NCBI GenBank assembly: GCA_902826775.1
Contig: CADEHE010000004.1
Coordinates: 106,927-170,926 of the forward strand
DNA length: 64,000 nt
Direction of reading: 5' to 3'
From: an uncultured Pseudomonadota bacterium
GTDB taxonomy: Bacteria > Pseudomonadota > Gammaproteobacteria > Burkholderiales > JALYOK01
Within the stretch, counting starts at the first letter, position 1. The number at the start of each line of letters is the position of its first letter. Shown one piece after another: positions 27,575-36,918 of the stretch. The notes beneath the pieces were generated by a model that was given only the letters and a program-made list of their open reading frames with translations, was not told the DNA's origin and did not search any database. The position numbers were made by a program, and so were the translations under genes.

Positions 27575-29684
27575 CGTCGCGCGCGAATTGGTACTGCTGA
27601 TCGAAGACGAGCGGGGCACCCGCAGTCTATTGCGCAGCACGCTGGAGCGCGAAGGCTTGCGCGCGGAGGAGTGCGCCAGCGGCGCCGCCGGCTTGGAACT
27701 GCTCGAGCAGTTGCGCCCGGACATGGTCATGCTCAGCCTTGTATTGCCCGGGCTGGATGGGTTCGAGATCCTGCAGAAGATGCGTGCGCGGCGCAGCGGC
27801 GCACGTGTTCCGATTCTGGTGCTGACCGGACTCGAGGATATCGCTGCAATGCAGCGCGCTTACGACCTGGGCGCCACGGATGTTATTGCAAAGCCGGTGA
27901 TTCCAGCTTTGCTCGCCTATCGCGTGCGTTACCTGCTGCGCGCCGCGCGCGCGTTTGATAACGTCGCGCGCAGTGAAGCCAATATGGTGCTTGCGCAGCG
28001 CTTCGCCGAACTGGGGAGCTGGGAATGGGACGTCGAGGCGAACAAAACCTATTGGTCGGACCAGATCTTCGCCACGCTTGGAGTGGCGGCAGGCAGTGTT
28101 GCCCCAGGTTTGACCACATATCTGGAATTTGTCGATGAGCGCGACCGCGAAGTAACGCGCACCGCGTTCTTGGAGGTGCTGCGCGGCGGCGCGGCGGTGG
28201 AAGTGGAAAACCGCATCACCCGCCAAGACGGCACGCAGCGTATTGTTCAGTTGCGCGCCGATGTGCGCGCGCATCAAGGCCGGGCGGCGTTTATGTTCGG
28301 CACGGTGCAGGACATCACGCAGCGGCGGCAGCGCGAGCAGAAGATCCAGGAACTGGCTTATTACGATAGCCTGACTGGGTTGCCGAATCGGCGTTTGTTC
28401 ACTGATCAGCTCAGCCGCGCTATCGCCCAGGCGCAGCGCCATGAACGCACGCTGGTCACCATGTTCCTGGACGTCGATGATTTGAAACACATCAATGATA
28501 CCTTGGGACATGACGCCGGCGATTCGATGTTGCGCGAGGTGGCGCGCCGGCTGACGGATTGTCTGCGCGCGAGCGACGGCGTCTCGCGCGATTTTGGCAG
28601 CGCCGACGGCGCGGCAGCCATCGGTAGCGTGGCCCGCATCGGCGGCGACGAGTTCACCATACTCCTGCCGGAAGTCAATCGCGCCGACGACGCTGCCGTG
28701 GTTGCGCGCCGCGTGTTGGCAGCGTTATCCAAACCCATGGTGCTGGCCGGCCAGGAGGTCATGATCTCGGCGAGTTTGGGCGTGGCAGTGTATCCGGAGG
28801 ATGCGGGCAACGCCGAAGACTTGCTCAAGGCGGCCGATACCGCCATGTACAGCGCCAAGGAAAGTGCAAAAGGCAGTTTCAAGTTCTTTACGCAGCCGAT
28901 GAACGTCGTCGCGCTGCGGCGTCTGGTGCTGGAAAACGAGCTGCGCCGGGCGCTACAGCGCCAGGAGTTTGTGTTGCACTACCAACCACAAGTGCGCGCC
29001 GCGCGCAATGAGGTGGTCGCGGTGGAGACTTTATTGCGCTGGAATCATCCTGAGCGCGGCATGTTGCTCCCGGGTGAATTTTTGTCCACCGCCGAGAACT
29101 CGGGGTTGATCATCACTATTGGCGCTTGGGTGCTACAGCAGGCGACTAAGCAAGCCAAAGCCTGGCGCGAGATGGGGCTGCCGGTGCTGCCGGTAACGGT
29201 GAATGTTTCGGCGGGATCGTTTCGCGACAAGGGCTTCGGGGCGATCGTGCGGCAGGCGTTGCAGGCGGCCGAGCTTGAGGGGCGCGATCTGATGCTTGAG
29301 CTGACCGAGAATGCGTTGATGCGCGACACCAAAGAAGCCGCGGCGGTTCTGGAGGAATTGAAAGCGCTCGGCGTGCGTCTGCAAATCGACGATTTCGGCG
29401 TTGGTTTTTCTAGTTTGAATCGCCTCAAAATGTTGCCGATCGATTCAATCAAGATCGACGCCAGTTTCGTGCACCGGATCGAGCACGACGCTGTCATCCC
29501 GACCACGATCATCGCGCTGGCGCGCTGCATGGGGCTTGGTGTGGTCGCCGAAGGCGTCGAGACGCAGGCTCAGACCGACAAGCTGCTCGCGCTAGGCTGC
29601 GACATCATGCAGGGACACGAATATGGCGCGCCTATGCCGGCAAGCCGGTTAGAGTCTTTGATGCGGCAGCGCTATACGAGCTAA
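27567..29684 (+). CDS. REC-PAS-GGDEF-EAL protein with atypical receiver
   Basis: 705 residues. Receiver domain 1-125: acidic pair E13-D14 and K109 are present but the phospho-acceptor position is Ser57 (LSLVLPGLDG). PAS about 140-255. GGDEF about 260-430 with an intact GGDEF at 359-363 and an RxxD inhibitory site at 334-337, separated by 21 residues instead of the usual five. EAL about 450-700 with ETLLR, NVS, ELTEN, DDFG, KID, AEGVE and a QG motif, so phosphodiesterase residues look complete. It should make or degrade c-di-GMP, with input other than Asp phosphorylation. The GTP/PDE balance cannot be predicted. Confidence 0.9.
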   Translation: MTDVARELVLLIEDERGTRSLLRSTLEREGLRAEECASGAAGLELLEQLRPDMVMLSLVLPGLDGFEILQKMRARRSGARVPILVLTGLEDIAAMQRAYDLGATDVIAKPVIPALLAYRVRYLLRAARAFDNVARSEANMVLAQRFAELGSWEWDVEANKTYWSDQIFATLGVAAGSVAPGLTTYLEFVDERDREVTRTAFLEVLRGGAAVEVENRITRQDGTQRIVQLRADVRAHQGRAAFMFGTVQDITQRRQREQKIQELAYYDSLTGLPNRRLFTDQLSRAIAQAQRHERTLVTMFLDVDDLKHINDTLGHDAGDSMLREVARRLTDCLRASDGVSRDFGSADGAAAIGSVARIGGDEFTILLPEVNRADDAAVVARRVLAALSKPMVLAGQEVMISASLGVAVYPEDAGNAEDLLKAADTAMYSAKESAKGSFKFFTQPMNVVALRRLVLENELRRALQRQEFVLHYQPQVRAARNEVVAVETLLRWNHPERGMLLPGEFLSTAENSGLIITIGAWVLQQATKQAKAWREMGLPVLPVTVNVSAGSFRDKGFGAIVRQALQAAELEGRDLMLELTENALMRDTKEAAAVLEELKALGVRLQIDDFGVGFSSLNRLKMLPIDSIKIDASFVHRIEHDAVIPTTIIALARCMGLGVVAEGVETQAQTDKLLALGCDIMQGHEYGAPMPASRLESLMRQRYTS

Positions 29685-30368
29685 GGCACCGCGCGCGCTG
29701 CTCGATCGCTCTGCGCGAGCGCCCGGTAGGCTGCTGCGGATGCTGGGCCACATAGTTTGCAAGATCAAGCGTTGCGCAGCCACTGCTGGATGCAATCCAT
29801 CCGACTGAAATAGCTCGCGCCGATCGGCGAAACCTTCCAATAAGAACGGCACCAGCCGTGCACCCTGACTCGTGGCGACGCGCTCGAATACGGAGCGAAA
29901 CTGCCGGTCGTAGGCGGCGCCGTAGTTAGGCGGCAAGCGCATGCCGGCCAGCACGAGGCGGCTTCCTTGAACGCGAACTGCTTGCGCCATCGCGTTCAAG
30001 TTCTCTTCCATAGAGGCGGGCGGCAAGCCGCGGAGACCGTCGTTAGCGCCAAGCGCGATAACCACCAGCACTGGCCGGTGCTGGCTGAGCAGCCGCGGTA
30101 GCCGGCTGCGTCCGCCCGCGGTGGTTTCGCCGCTGATGCTGGCGTTGACGACGCGGTGGGGCGGGTGCATGGCGCCGAGTTTTTCGCCCAGCAGTGCGAC
30201 CCATCCTTGCCGGGGTGCCATGCCGTACGCAGCCGATAGACTGTCGCCCAACACGAGTACGGTAGTATGTGCTGCTGCGCGCTGTTCCGTCAGCGCCGCA
30301 GCGGTGTTCGTTGCCACCGGCGGCCCGAGCAGCGCGAAGCACAGACAAATGCCTAACCACCCACGCAT
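29649..30368 (-). CDS. tesA: Arylesterase/lysophospholipase TesA family (SGNH hydrolase)
   Basis: 239 residues with an N-terminal signal peptide, so periplasmic. SGNH blocks: GDSLS with the nucleophile Ser, a Gly in SGETT, GAND, and the Asp/His pair in SDGLHP. TesA-type enzymes hydrolyse acyl-CoAs, lysophospholipids and aryl esters. The start codon is ATG 30368, which overlaps the ATG of the divergent ABC ATPase by two bases. The 3' end overlaps the GGDEF-EAL gene tail by 36 bp. The tesA/ybbA/ybbP arrangement is as in E. coli. Confidence 0.9.
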   Translation of the reverse strand: MRGWLGICLCFALLGPPVATNTAAALTEQRAAAHTTVLVLGDSLSAAYGMAPRQGWVALLGEKLGAMHPPHRVVNASISGETTAGGRSRLPRLLSQHRPVLVVIALGANDGLRGLPPASMEENLNAMAQAVRVQGSRLVLAGMRLPPNYGAAYDRQFRSVFERVATSQGARLVPFLLEGFADRRELFQSDGLHPAVAAQRLILQTMWPSIRSSLPGARAERSSSARGALARIALPHQRL

Positions 30369-31086
30369 GCAGTCTCCCGAAGAAATTGTGTTGTCCGCCG
30401 AACGCGTTACGAAAACGGTCGGTGCGCCCGGCGCGTCTGCAACCGGGCCGGACTCACAATTAATCATTCTGCATGAAATCAGCTTGCAAGTGCGCGCGGC
30501 GGAATCAATCGCGATTCTGGGCGCTTCCGGTTCCGGCAAGTCGACGTTGTTGAGTCTCTTGGCCGGCTTGGATTTGCCCAGCAGCGGCAGCGTTGTGGCA
30601 TTTGGCGAAAGCATTAGCGCAATGGATGAAGACGCGCGCGCGCGGTGGCGGGCAGGCCATATCGGGTTCGTATTTCAGTCATTTCATCTATTGCCGGCGT
30701 TGAATGCCTTGGAAAACGTCATGCTGCCGCTGGAATTGACCGGTGTTGCAGAGGCGCGCGCACGCGCTGAGGCGATGTTGCGGCGTGTCGGCATGAGTCA
30801 GCGGCTGCTTCACTACCCGCGCACGCTCTCTGGCGGCGAGCAGCAACGCGTCGCGCTCGCGCGCGCGTTCGTGAGCATGCCTCGGCTGCTCTTTGCGGAT
30901 GAGCCGACCGGAAGCTTGGATGCAGCAACCGGCGCCGAAGTGATCGAGTTGATGTTCGAGCTCAATCGGGAGCAGGGCACCACGCTGGTGCTCGTGACGC
31001 ATGATGAACGCACAGCGCGAAATTGCGCGCGCCGCTTGCGCTTGGCTGCGGGGCGCTTGGTCGGCGACGAGGTGGCCGCGACATGA
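30367..31086 (+). CDS. ybbA: ABC transporter ATPase, YbbA family
   Basis: 239 residues from ATG 30367; an open frame extends 82 codons upstream but that part only mirrors tesA. Walker A GASGSGKSTLL, signature LSGGEQQRVALARAF, Walker B LLFADEPTGSLD. LolD/MacB-like. It works with the FtsX-like permease that follows with an ATGA overlap. The substrate of YbbAP complexes is not settled; a link to hydrophobic compounds or lipids is suggested by the tesA neighbour. Confidence 0.92.
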   Translation: MQSPEEIVLSAERVTKTVGAPGASATGPDSQLIILHEISLQVRAAESIAILGASGSGKSTLLSLLAGLDLPSSGSVVAFGESISAMDEDARARWRAGHIGFVFQSFHLLPALNALENVMLPLELTGVAEARARAEAMLRRVGMSQRLLHYPRTLSGGEQQRVALARAFVSMPRLLFADEPTGSLDAATGAEVIELMFELNREQGTTLVLVTHDERTARNCARRLRLAAGRLVGDEVAAT

Positions 31087-33650
31087 GGCCTGTGCCTGAG
31101 CGCACCGGCGCGCTCGCACGCGCGCGCAGCGCACTGGTGCTCGCCTTCGCGCTGTTACGGCGCGACTGGCGCAGCGGTGAATTGCGCGCGCTCGCTGCGG
31201 CGTTGGCTTTGGCGGCGGCCAGCATCGCCAGCGTTAGCTTTGTCGCGCAGCGCTTGCAGTTGGCTTTAGGGCAGCAAGCCAGCCAGCTCCTGGGAGGGGA
31301 TTTGGCTGTGAGCACCGACCATCCGGTGCCGGCAGCATTCGTCGATGAAGCGCGCCGCGCGCGGTTGCAATTCGTGCAGACCACGAGCTTTATGAGTATG
31401 GCTTTGGCCGGCTCGCAATCACAATTGGTCGAGGTCCTCGCCGTTGGCCCGGGCTACCCGCTGCGCGGCGATCTGCTTACGCGCGAACCTCTGGCGCGGG
31501 ACGCTCGCATCCCCGAGCCGGGACAAGTGTGGGTGAGCCAGCGCAGCGCGCTCCCGCTCGAACGCGGCAGCCGGGTGCAACTCGGCGCGGCAGATTTCAG
31601 CTTGGCCGCCATTTTGCTGCGCGCACCGGATCAAGCATTGGATGTGTTTAATGTTGCACCGCGAGTGCTCATTAACGCATTGGATCTGCCGCGCACGCAA
31701 CTGCTGCAAGCAGGCAGCCGCGTTTCTTATCGTTTGCTGCTCGCCGGTCCCGCGGCGGCGATAGAAAGTTATCGCGCGGCGATGCAACCGCGTCTGGCAC
31801 GCGGTGAGCGCATGGAAAGCGTGCGCGATGCGCGCCCGGAAGTACGCAAAACGCTGGAGCGCGCGGAACGCTTTCTGCGCCTTGCTGCCTGCGCCGCTGC
31901 GGTGCTCGCAGCGGTCGCCGTGGCGATGGCGGCGCGGCGCTTCATGCAACGCCACATCGACGCTTGCGCTATGCTGCGCTGCTTGGGCGCGAGCCAGGCG
32001 CGCATCTTTGCGCTGTTTCTCAGCGAGGTGCTCATGCTAGCGCTGGCGGCCGGCCTGGTTGGGGTGGGGCTGGGCTGGATACTGCACGAATTCTTGGCCG
32101 CGGGCTTGCGAGAGTTTGTCGCGGTGAGCTTGCCGCCGCCGGGTTGGTCTGCGGCATTGCAAGGCCTACTGGTCGCGCTCACCCTCGCAGCGGGTTTCGT
32201 GGTGCCGACGCTTGCGCGGCTGCGCCAAGCTCCGACTTTGCGTGTACTGCGGCGCGAACTTGCGTTTGATGATCGACTGAGCATAGGCGCATACGCGATT
32301 GGGATGGCGGCGCTGGCGGGATTGATCTTCTGGCAAGCCGGCGATTTCAGGTTGGCAGCGTGGGCGGTGGGTGGCTTTGCGCTGCTCGCGGTATTGAGCC
32401 TGCTTGCGGCTTGGGCCGCGGTTCGCGGACTTGCGCAGCTGCGTGCTGGGATCACGTGGCGTTCCGCCACAGGTCGTCTGCGCCGGTATACAGCAGCAAG
32501 TACACTAACAATCGCCGCTTGCAGTATTGGTGTTATGGCAATACTGTTGTTAGCATTCGTTCGCGACGACCTGCTCCAAGCGTGGAATGCAAAGCTGCCC
32601 AGCGGCGCGCCGAATCGCTATTTGGTCAATATCCAGCCCGAGCAGGTGGAGCCGCTGCAGCAGTTTTTTGCGCAGCGTGCTCAAGCACAACCGAGTTTGT
32701 ACCCGGTCGTGCGCGCCCGCTTGAGCGCGATCAACGGCGAGACGGTTTCCGCGCAAGCCTATGCCGATCCGCGCCAGCAACGTTTGGTCGAGCGCGAGTT
32801 CAATTTGTCGTGGGGGCAGCATCTGCGCGCCGACAACCGCGTCCTAGCCGGGCGTTGGTGGGGGGAAACGCGGCAAGCGCAGCGGCGCCCAGGCGAACCC
32901 AGCGCCAGTGCGGAGTTCTCCGTAGAACAATGGATCGCGCAACAGCTCGGCATCAAACTCGGCGATCGCTTGCGCTACCACGTCGCGGGTATCGATATTG
33001 ACGGTGTCGTGACCAGTTTGCGCCATGTCGACTGGGATTCGCTGCAAATCAACTTCTACGTATTGGCGCGGCCGGGTGATCTCGACGAGCTGCCCACCAG
33101 CTATATCGGCAGCTTTTATACCCCAGCGGCGGCGGGGGCAGTGGCGCAGAGCCCGGCGAGCGGGCAAGTGCTGTTGACGGAATTGGTGCGCCAGTTCCCG
33201 ACCCTCACGGTGGTCGACATGGATGAAATCTTCACCGCGGTTCAGGGCATGGTCCAGCGCGTCAGTCAGGCAGTGCGCTTGGTGTTCGCGCTAAGCGCAT
33301 TGGCCGGGGCGATTGCCGTCTACGCCGCCTTGGCAGCCAGCGACGAAGAACGCGTGCGCGAGACGGTCGTGGTGCGCGCGCTCGGTGCGACGCGCCAGCA
33401 CATCATGCGCAGCCAATTGCTGGAGTTTGCCATCATCGGCGTTGTCGCAGGTGCTCAGGCGGCGGTGGGCGCTTCGGTGCTGGCGTGGGGTTTGAGCGAG
33501 TACGTGCTGGAGCTGCCGTATCGGGTGGCTTGGCGGTTGTTGCCGATTGGGGTCAGCGCCGCGGTGCTATTGAGCGTTGGCGCAGCAGTACTGCGGTTGC
33601 GCTCGATCGCCGCTACGCCGCCGTGGACTTTGCTGCGCAACGCCAGCTAA
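31083..33650 (+). CDS. ybbP: FtsX-like ABC permease, YbbP family
   Basis: 855 residues from the ATG at 31083 (overlapping the ybbA stop). One N-terminal transmembrane helix (about 45-65), a periplasmic domain, three helices (about 270-400), two central helices, a second periplasmic domain and three C-terminal helices ending at about 850: the duplicated FtsX-domain layout of YbbP. Forms a type VII (MacB-like) complex with YbbA that should act mechanically on periplasmic substrates rather than transport through the membrane. Confidence 0.9.
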   Translation: MRPVPERTGALARARSALVLAFALLRRDWRSGELRALAAALALAAASIASVSFVAQRLQLALGQQASQLLGGDLAVSTDHPVPAAFVDEARRARLQFVQTTSFMSMALAGSQSQLVEVLAVGPGYPLRGDLLTREPLARDARIPEPGQVWVSQRSALPLERGSRVQLGAADFSLAAILLRAPDQALDVFNVAPRVLINALDLPRTQLLQAGSRVSYRLLLAGPAAAIESYRAAMQPRLARGERMESVRDARPEVRKTLERAERFLRLAACAAAVLAAVAVAMAARRFMQRHIDACAMLRCLGASQARIFALFLSEVLMLALAAGLVGVGLGWILHEFLAAGLREFVAVSLPPPGWSAALQGLLVALTLAAGFVVPTLARLRQAPTLRVLRRELAFDDRLSIGAYAIGMAALAGLIFWQAGDFRLAAWAVGGFALLAVLSLLAAWAAVRGLAQLRAGITWRSATGRLRRYTAASTLTIAACSIGVMAILLLAFVRDDLLQAWNAKLPSGAPNRYLVNIQPEQVEPLQQFFAQRAQAQPSLYPVVRARLSAINGETVSAQAYADPRQQRLVEREFNLSWGQHLRADNRVLAGRWWGETRQAQRRPGEPSASAEFSVEQWIAQQLGIKLGDRLRYHVAGIDIDGVVTSLRHVDWDSLQINFYVLARPGDLDELPTSYIGSFYTPAAAGAVAQSPASGQVLLTELVRQFPTLTVVDMDEIFTAVQGMVQRVSQAVRLVFALSALAGAIAVYAALAASDEERVRETVVVRALGATRQHIMRSQLLEFAIIGVVAGAQAAVGASVLAWGLSEYVLELPYRVAWRLLPIGVSAAVLLSVGAAVLRLRSIAATPPWTLLRNAS

Positions 33651-33705
33651 ACCCGCCCGTGTGCAAGCAAGTCAGGAGTGCGGCGGCGTGTATTGGGCGG
33701 CGGGC

Positions 33706-35961
33706 TCAGCCGCGCGCGCTGTCGGCGAGCATTGTGCCAGAGCGGTCGACGAGCGCGCGAACTTGCTGCTCGAACTCGTTTGCCGGCAAAGGCTTGCTGA
33801 CCAAGTAGCCCTGGATCTCGTCGCAGCCTTGTGCCTTGAGGAATTCCAGCTGCTCGCGCGTTTCCACCGCGGGAGCCACTACGCGCGTGCCAAGCCGATG
33901 CGCAAGGGCGATGATCGCGCCGACAATCGCGGTGTAATCTGCGTTGTGCGGGACTTCGCGTATCAAGGCCGGGTCGATCTTAACCGCATCGAGCGACAGG
34001 CGACGCAGATCGAGCAACGAGCTATAGGCGGTGCCGTAGTCTTTGACAGCAACGCGCACTCCGAGCTGATGCAGGCGCCCAAACACATTCAATGCGAAGG
34101 CGATCTCTTTGGTGATGATGCGTTCGCTGACTTCAATCTCAAGATGGCGCGGATCAAGCCGGCTGGCTTCGAGCGCGCGGCTGATCATGTGATAAACGTT
34201 GCGCTGTTTGAGATGCAAGCCGGAAATGTTGACCACGATCGGGAGCGCATTGAGGCCCGCTTTCTCCCACTGCTTGGCCTGCTTGCACGCCTGAGTCAAG
34301 GTCCAGTTGCCGATTTGGGCGATCAGACCGGATTCCTCGGCGACTGAAAGGAAATCGCTCGGAAACAACAGCCCTTGTCTGGTGTCTTGCCAGCGCAGTA
34401 GCGCCTCGGCGGCCACGCAGCGGCCGCTCACTAGATCGATCACGGGTTGATAGTGCAGCACGAATTCTTCGCGCCGCACCGCGGTGCGCAAGCGTTGTTC
34501 GAGTTCGAGTTTCTCTGCTACGGCGATGTTGAGCGCGCGCGCATAGAACTGGAAGTTATTGCGACCGGCTTCTTTGGCGTGATACATCGCGGCGTCAGCG
34601 TTGCGCAGCAAGGTATCGACGTCTTCGCCGTCTTGCGGGTAGAGCGCCACGCCGACGCTCGCAGTGACCACCAACTCCTGCTGATCGATTTGGACCGGTT
34701 GCACCAGCGCCTCGATGATGCGCCGCGCGACCACGGCGGCATCATTGCTGTCCTTGATCTCGCTCAGTAACACGGTGAACTCGTCGCCGCCTTGGCGCGC
34801 CAGCGTGGCGGCGCCTTCAGCAACTTTTACGGTGACAGGCTCGGCCGCGGTGGCAGGCGTATCGTCCGGCGCGCCGCGGACCCGAGCGTTCTGCTTCTCA
34901 TTGTTGCGCAGTGCGGGGTCGCTGCCGCGCGAGACGGCATCGCCGCCACGTAGGCAGTTACTCAGGCGTGCGGCGACCGCGCGTAGCAGCGCGTCGCCGA
35001 CCGAGTGGCCCATGGAATCGTTGATGCGTTTGAAACGGTCGAGATCAATGAACATGACGCCGACCAAGTGCGCGCTGCGCTGCGCGCGCACCAGCGCGTT
35101 GCTCAACTGCTCCTTGAATAGCACGCGATTGGGCAGCGTGGTGACGCTATCGTAGTAGGCAAGGTGGCGAATGCGCTCTTCGTAACGCCGGCGCGCAGTG
35201 ATATCTTGCACCGTGCCTTGCATGTACACTGCGCGCCGAGTAATCGGATTGATCCGCGCCATCGCCTGCGAATTTAGCGTGCGCTCGCTGCCGTCGGGCA
35301 GAATGACGCGCACCGCAAGATCGTAAAGTTTGCCGGTCTTGAGCGTCTGTAGAAACTCGCGCTCGGTTTTTTCACGATCTTCGGGATGCACGCGTTGCAG
35401 CACGGCGGTGAGCGACATGGAATCCTGATCTGGCGTCATGCCGAGGATGCGCCAAAGTTCCTCAGACCAGGTGATGATGTTGTTCTCGATGTCCCAATCC
35501 CAATGCGCGAGTTCGGCGATGCGCTGCGCGCTGGCGAGGCGCGCTTCGCTGAGAGCAAGGCGGCGCATGGCATGGCTGGCACGCAGCACATAGCGCAGGC
35601 GCTGGCCAAGCAGGCGCGCTTGAATCGGTTTGGTAGCGAAGTCGGTCGCGCCGACACGGTACGCGCGGTCGATCGACTCATCGTCTTCGAGCGTCGTCAG
35701 CATGACGATGGGTAGGTGCTCGCCGCCCGGCAGTCCGCGTAAGGCGCGGCAGGTCTCGAAACCATCGAGGCCGGGCATTAGCACGTCGAGCAGAACCAGA
35801 GCGGGCAGTTGCTGGCGCGCGTAGTCGATAGCCGCTTCGCCAGTTGGCACGGAAAGCACACGGAACTGGTTCCTCTTGAGCACCAGTTCGAGCAGACGCC
35901 GGCTGTCCTCATCGTCGTCGACGACGAGAACCAGAGGCGCGTCTTGCGGCAGCGCCGTCAC
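33706..35961 (-). CDS. REC-PAS-GGDEF-EAL protein with degenerate EAL domain
   Basis: 751 residues, GTG start. Receiver 1-125 with a normal acceptor Asp59 (LLDVLMPG) and acidic DDD. PAS about 145-260. GGDEF domain with intact GGDEF; the RxxD site (RGGD) is split from it by 49 residues instead of five, an insertion rich in charged residues. EAL domain keeps EALLR, NIS, KID and QGY but has KDYG for DDFG (K640) and PAVET for EGVET (P697), positions needed for metal binding and catalysis. Prediction: an active, phosphorylation-controlled diguanylate cyclase with a non-catalytic EAL, perhaps a c-di-GMP sensor. Confidence 0.9.
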   Translation of the reverse strand: MTALPQDAPLVLVVDDDEDSRRLLELVLKRNQFRVLSVPTGEAAIDYARQQLPALVLLDVLMPGLDGFETCRALRGLPGGEHLPIVMLTTLEDDESIDRAYRVGATDFATKPIQARLLGQRLRYVLRASHAMRRLALSEARLASAQRIAELAHWDWDIENNIITWSEELWRILGMTPDQDSMSLTAVLQRVHPEDREKTEREFLQTLKTGKLYDLAVRVILPDGSERTLNSQAMARINPITRRAVYMQGTVQDITARRRYEERIRHLAYYDSVTTLPNRVLFKEQLSNALVRAQRSAHLVGVMFIDLDRFKRINDSMGHSVGDALLRAVAARLSNCLRGGDAVSRGSDPALRNNEKQNARVRGAPDDTPATAAEPVTVKVAEGAATLARQGGDEFTVLLSEIKDSNDAAVVARRIIEALVQPVQIDQQELVVTASVGVALYPQDGEDVDTLLRNADAAMYHAKEAGRNNFQFYARALNIAVAEKLELEQRLRTAVRREEFVLHYQPVIDLVSGRCVAAEALLRWQDTRQGLLFPSDFLSVAEESGLIAQIGNWTLTQACKQAKQWEKAGLNALPIVVNISGLHLKQRNVYHMISRALEASRLDPRHLEIEVSERIITKEIAFALNVFGRLHQLGVRVAVKDYGTAYSSLLDLRRLSLDAVKIDPALIREVPHNADYTAIVGAIIALAHRLGTRVVAPAVETREQLEFLKAQGCDEIQGYLVSKPLPANEFEQQVRALVDRSGTMLADSARG

Positions 35962-36187
35962 GCGCTGGCCCTAGCGCGTGCGCGTGCGCCCATGTCGCGC
36001 AAAATGGCGCAGTTGGAGTGAGCGTTTGCGGAGATCAAACTAAACAAGAACCGTTGCCATTTAGGCGGGTGTAGTTGGCAACATTTTTACAAACTTCCGG
36101 CTCTCTGTCTATAGGCAATTTTAAGCCGTATGCCCCAGTACTGGGCGAGCATCGCTCCACATTGGCGGCGCACCGCCTCAGTGCAGG

Positions 36188-36916
36188 CTAGGGCGCGCGC
36201 AGCCAGAGATCGCCGTAGTACGCCGTCGCGCTCTCATTCGTATTGTCGGTATCGGTCATGATCGCGATGCCCGATACGAGGGGCGGTTCGGTGCCAAAGG
36301 CCTGCTTGTAGTCGTCGTAGACGTTGCGCTCCACTTCAATCCACTGATTGAGCTTGTCAGCCCCGCTCTGCACGACAATCATCTTGACGCGAGCAGTGTA
36401 AGCGTTCGGCAGAATCGTGCCGAGCGGTGTTTTGCCGTCCCAGATATAGTTGATCGCGGCTAAAGGTGGGTATTCGCCATAGAGCAGCTTAGCAGCGCCA
36501 TACTTTAGCCGCTCCCCGGCGCTCAACTTGCTGCGATCGAACGCGAACGTGATGTAGATGCGTGCCGGATAGTCGTCGCCGCTTTTCGTCGCAGGGTCCG
36601 CTTTCTGAACGATGTTCTCGATCTTCCAGCGCCAACTTAGGATGGGGAATTGTTTGAGATCGATGGACAAGTTGCGGATCAAACCCGAGGCAGACGCCTG
36701 CGCCTGGGCCTTCACCACCGTGATGCCGTTGTCGCTCACCAGCCTGTAGCTGGTATGCCGCTCGATCTTCTTAAAGGTAAGCGGTTGCCAATCGTTCAGC
36801 GCTTCTCCCGGCGTGAGCCGCGAGAACGCGCCCACCGCCATATTTCCTTGGGCGCTCCAAGCCGGAGCAGTCGCTAGCATCGCTGCCGTCAGGCTTGCAA
36901 CCATTCCTGCACGCAT
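36188..36916 (-). CDS. DUF3047 domain protein
   Basis: 242 residues with a signal peptide ending near APAWSAQ. The DUF3047 hallmark WRWKIEN is present (about 95-101), as are RIYITFAFD and a C-terminal IMTDTDNTNE stretch. A beta-sandwich secreted protein of unknown function. It starts two bases after the stop of the ATP-grasp gene, so the two are co-transcribed. It is the last gene of the minus-strand cluster 36.2-42.8 kb. Confidence 0.87.
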   Translation of the reverse strand: MRAGMVASLTAAMLATAPAWSAQGNMAVGAFSRLTPGEALNDWQPLTFKKIERHTSYRLVSDNGITVVKAQAQASASGLIRNLSIDLKQFPILSWRWKIENIVQKADPATKSGDDYPARIYITFAFDRSKLSAGERLKYGAAKLLYGEYPPLAAINYIWDGKTPLGTILPNAYTARVKMIVVQSGADKLNQWIEVERNVYDDYKQAFGTEPPLVSGIAIMTDTDNTNESATAYYGDLWLRAP

Positions 36917-36918
36917 GG

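Noticed and set aside
33577..34347. 256-codon plus-strand frame opposite the GGDEF-EAL gene
   Set aside because: Shadow of the EAL domain coding strand; no start signal or conserved motif.
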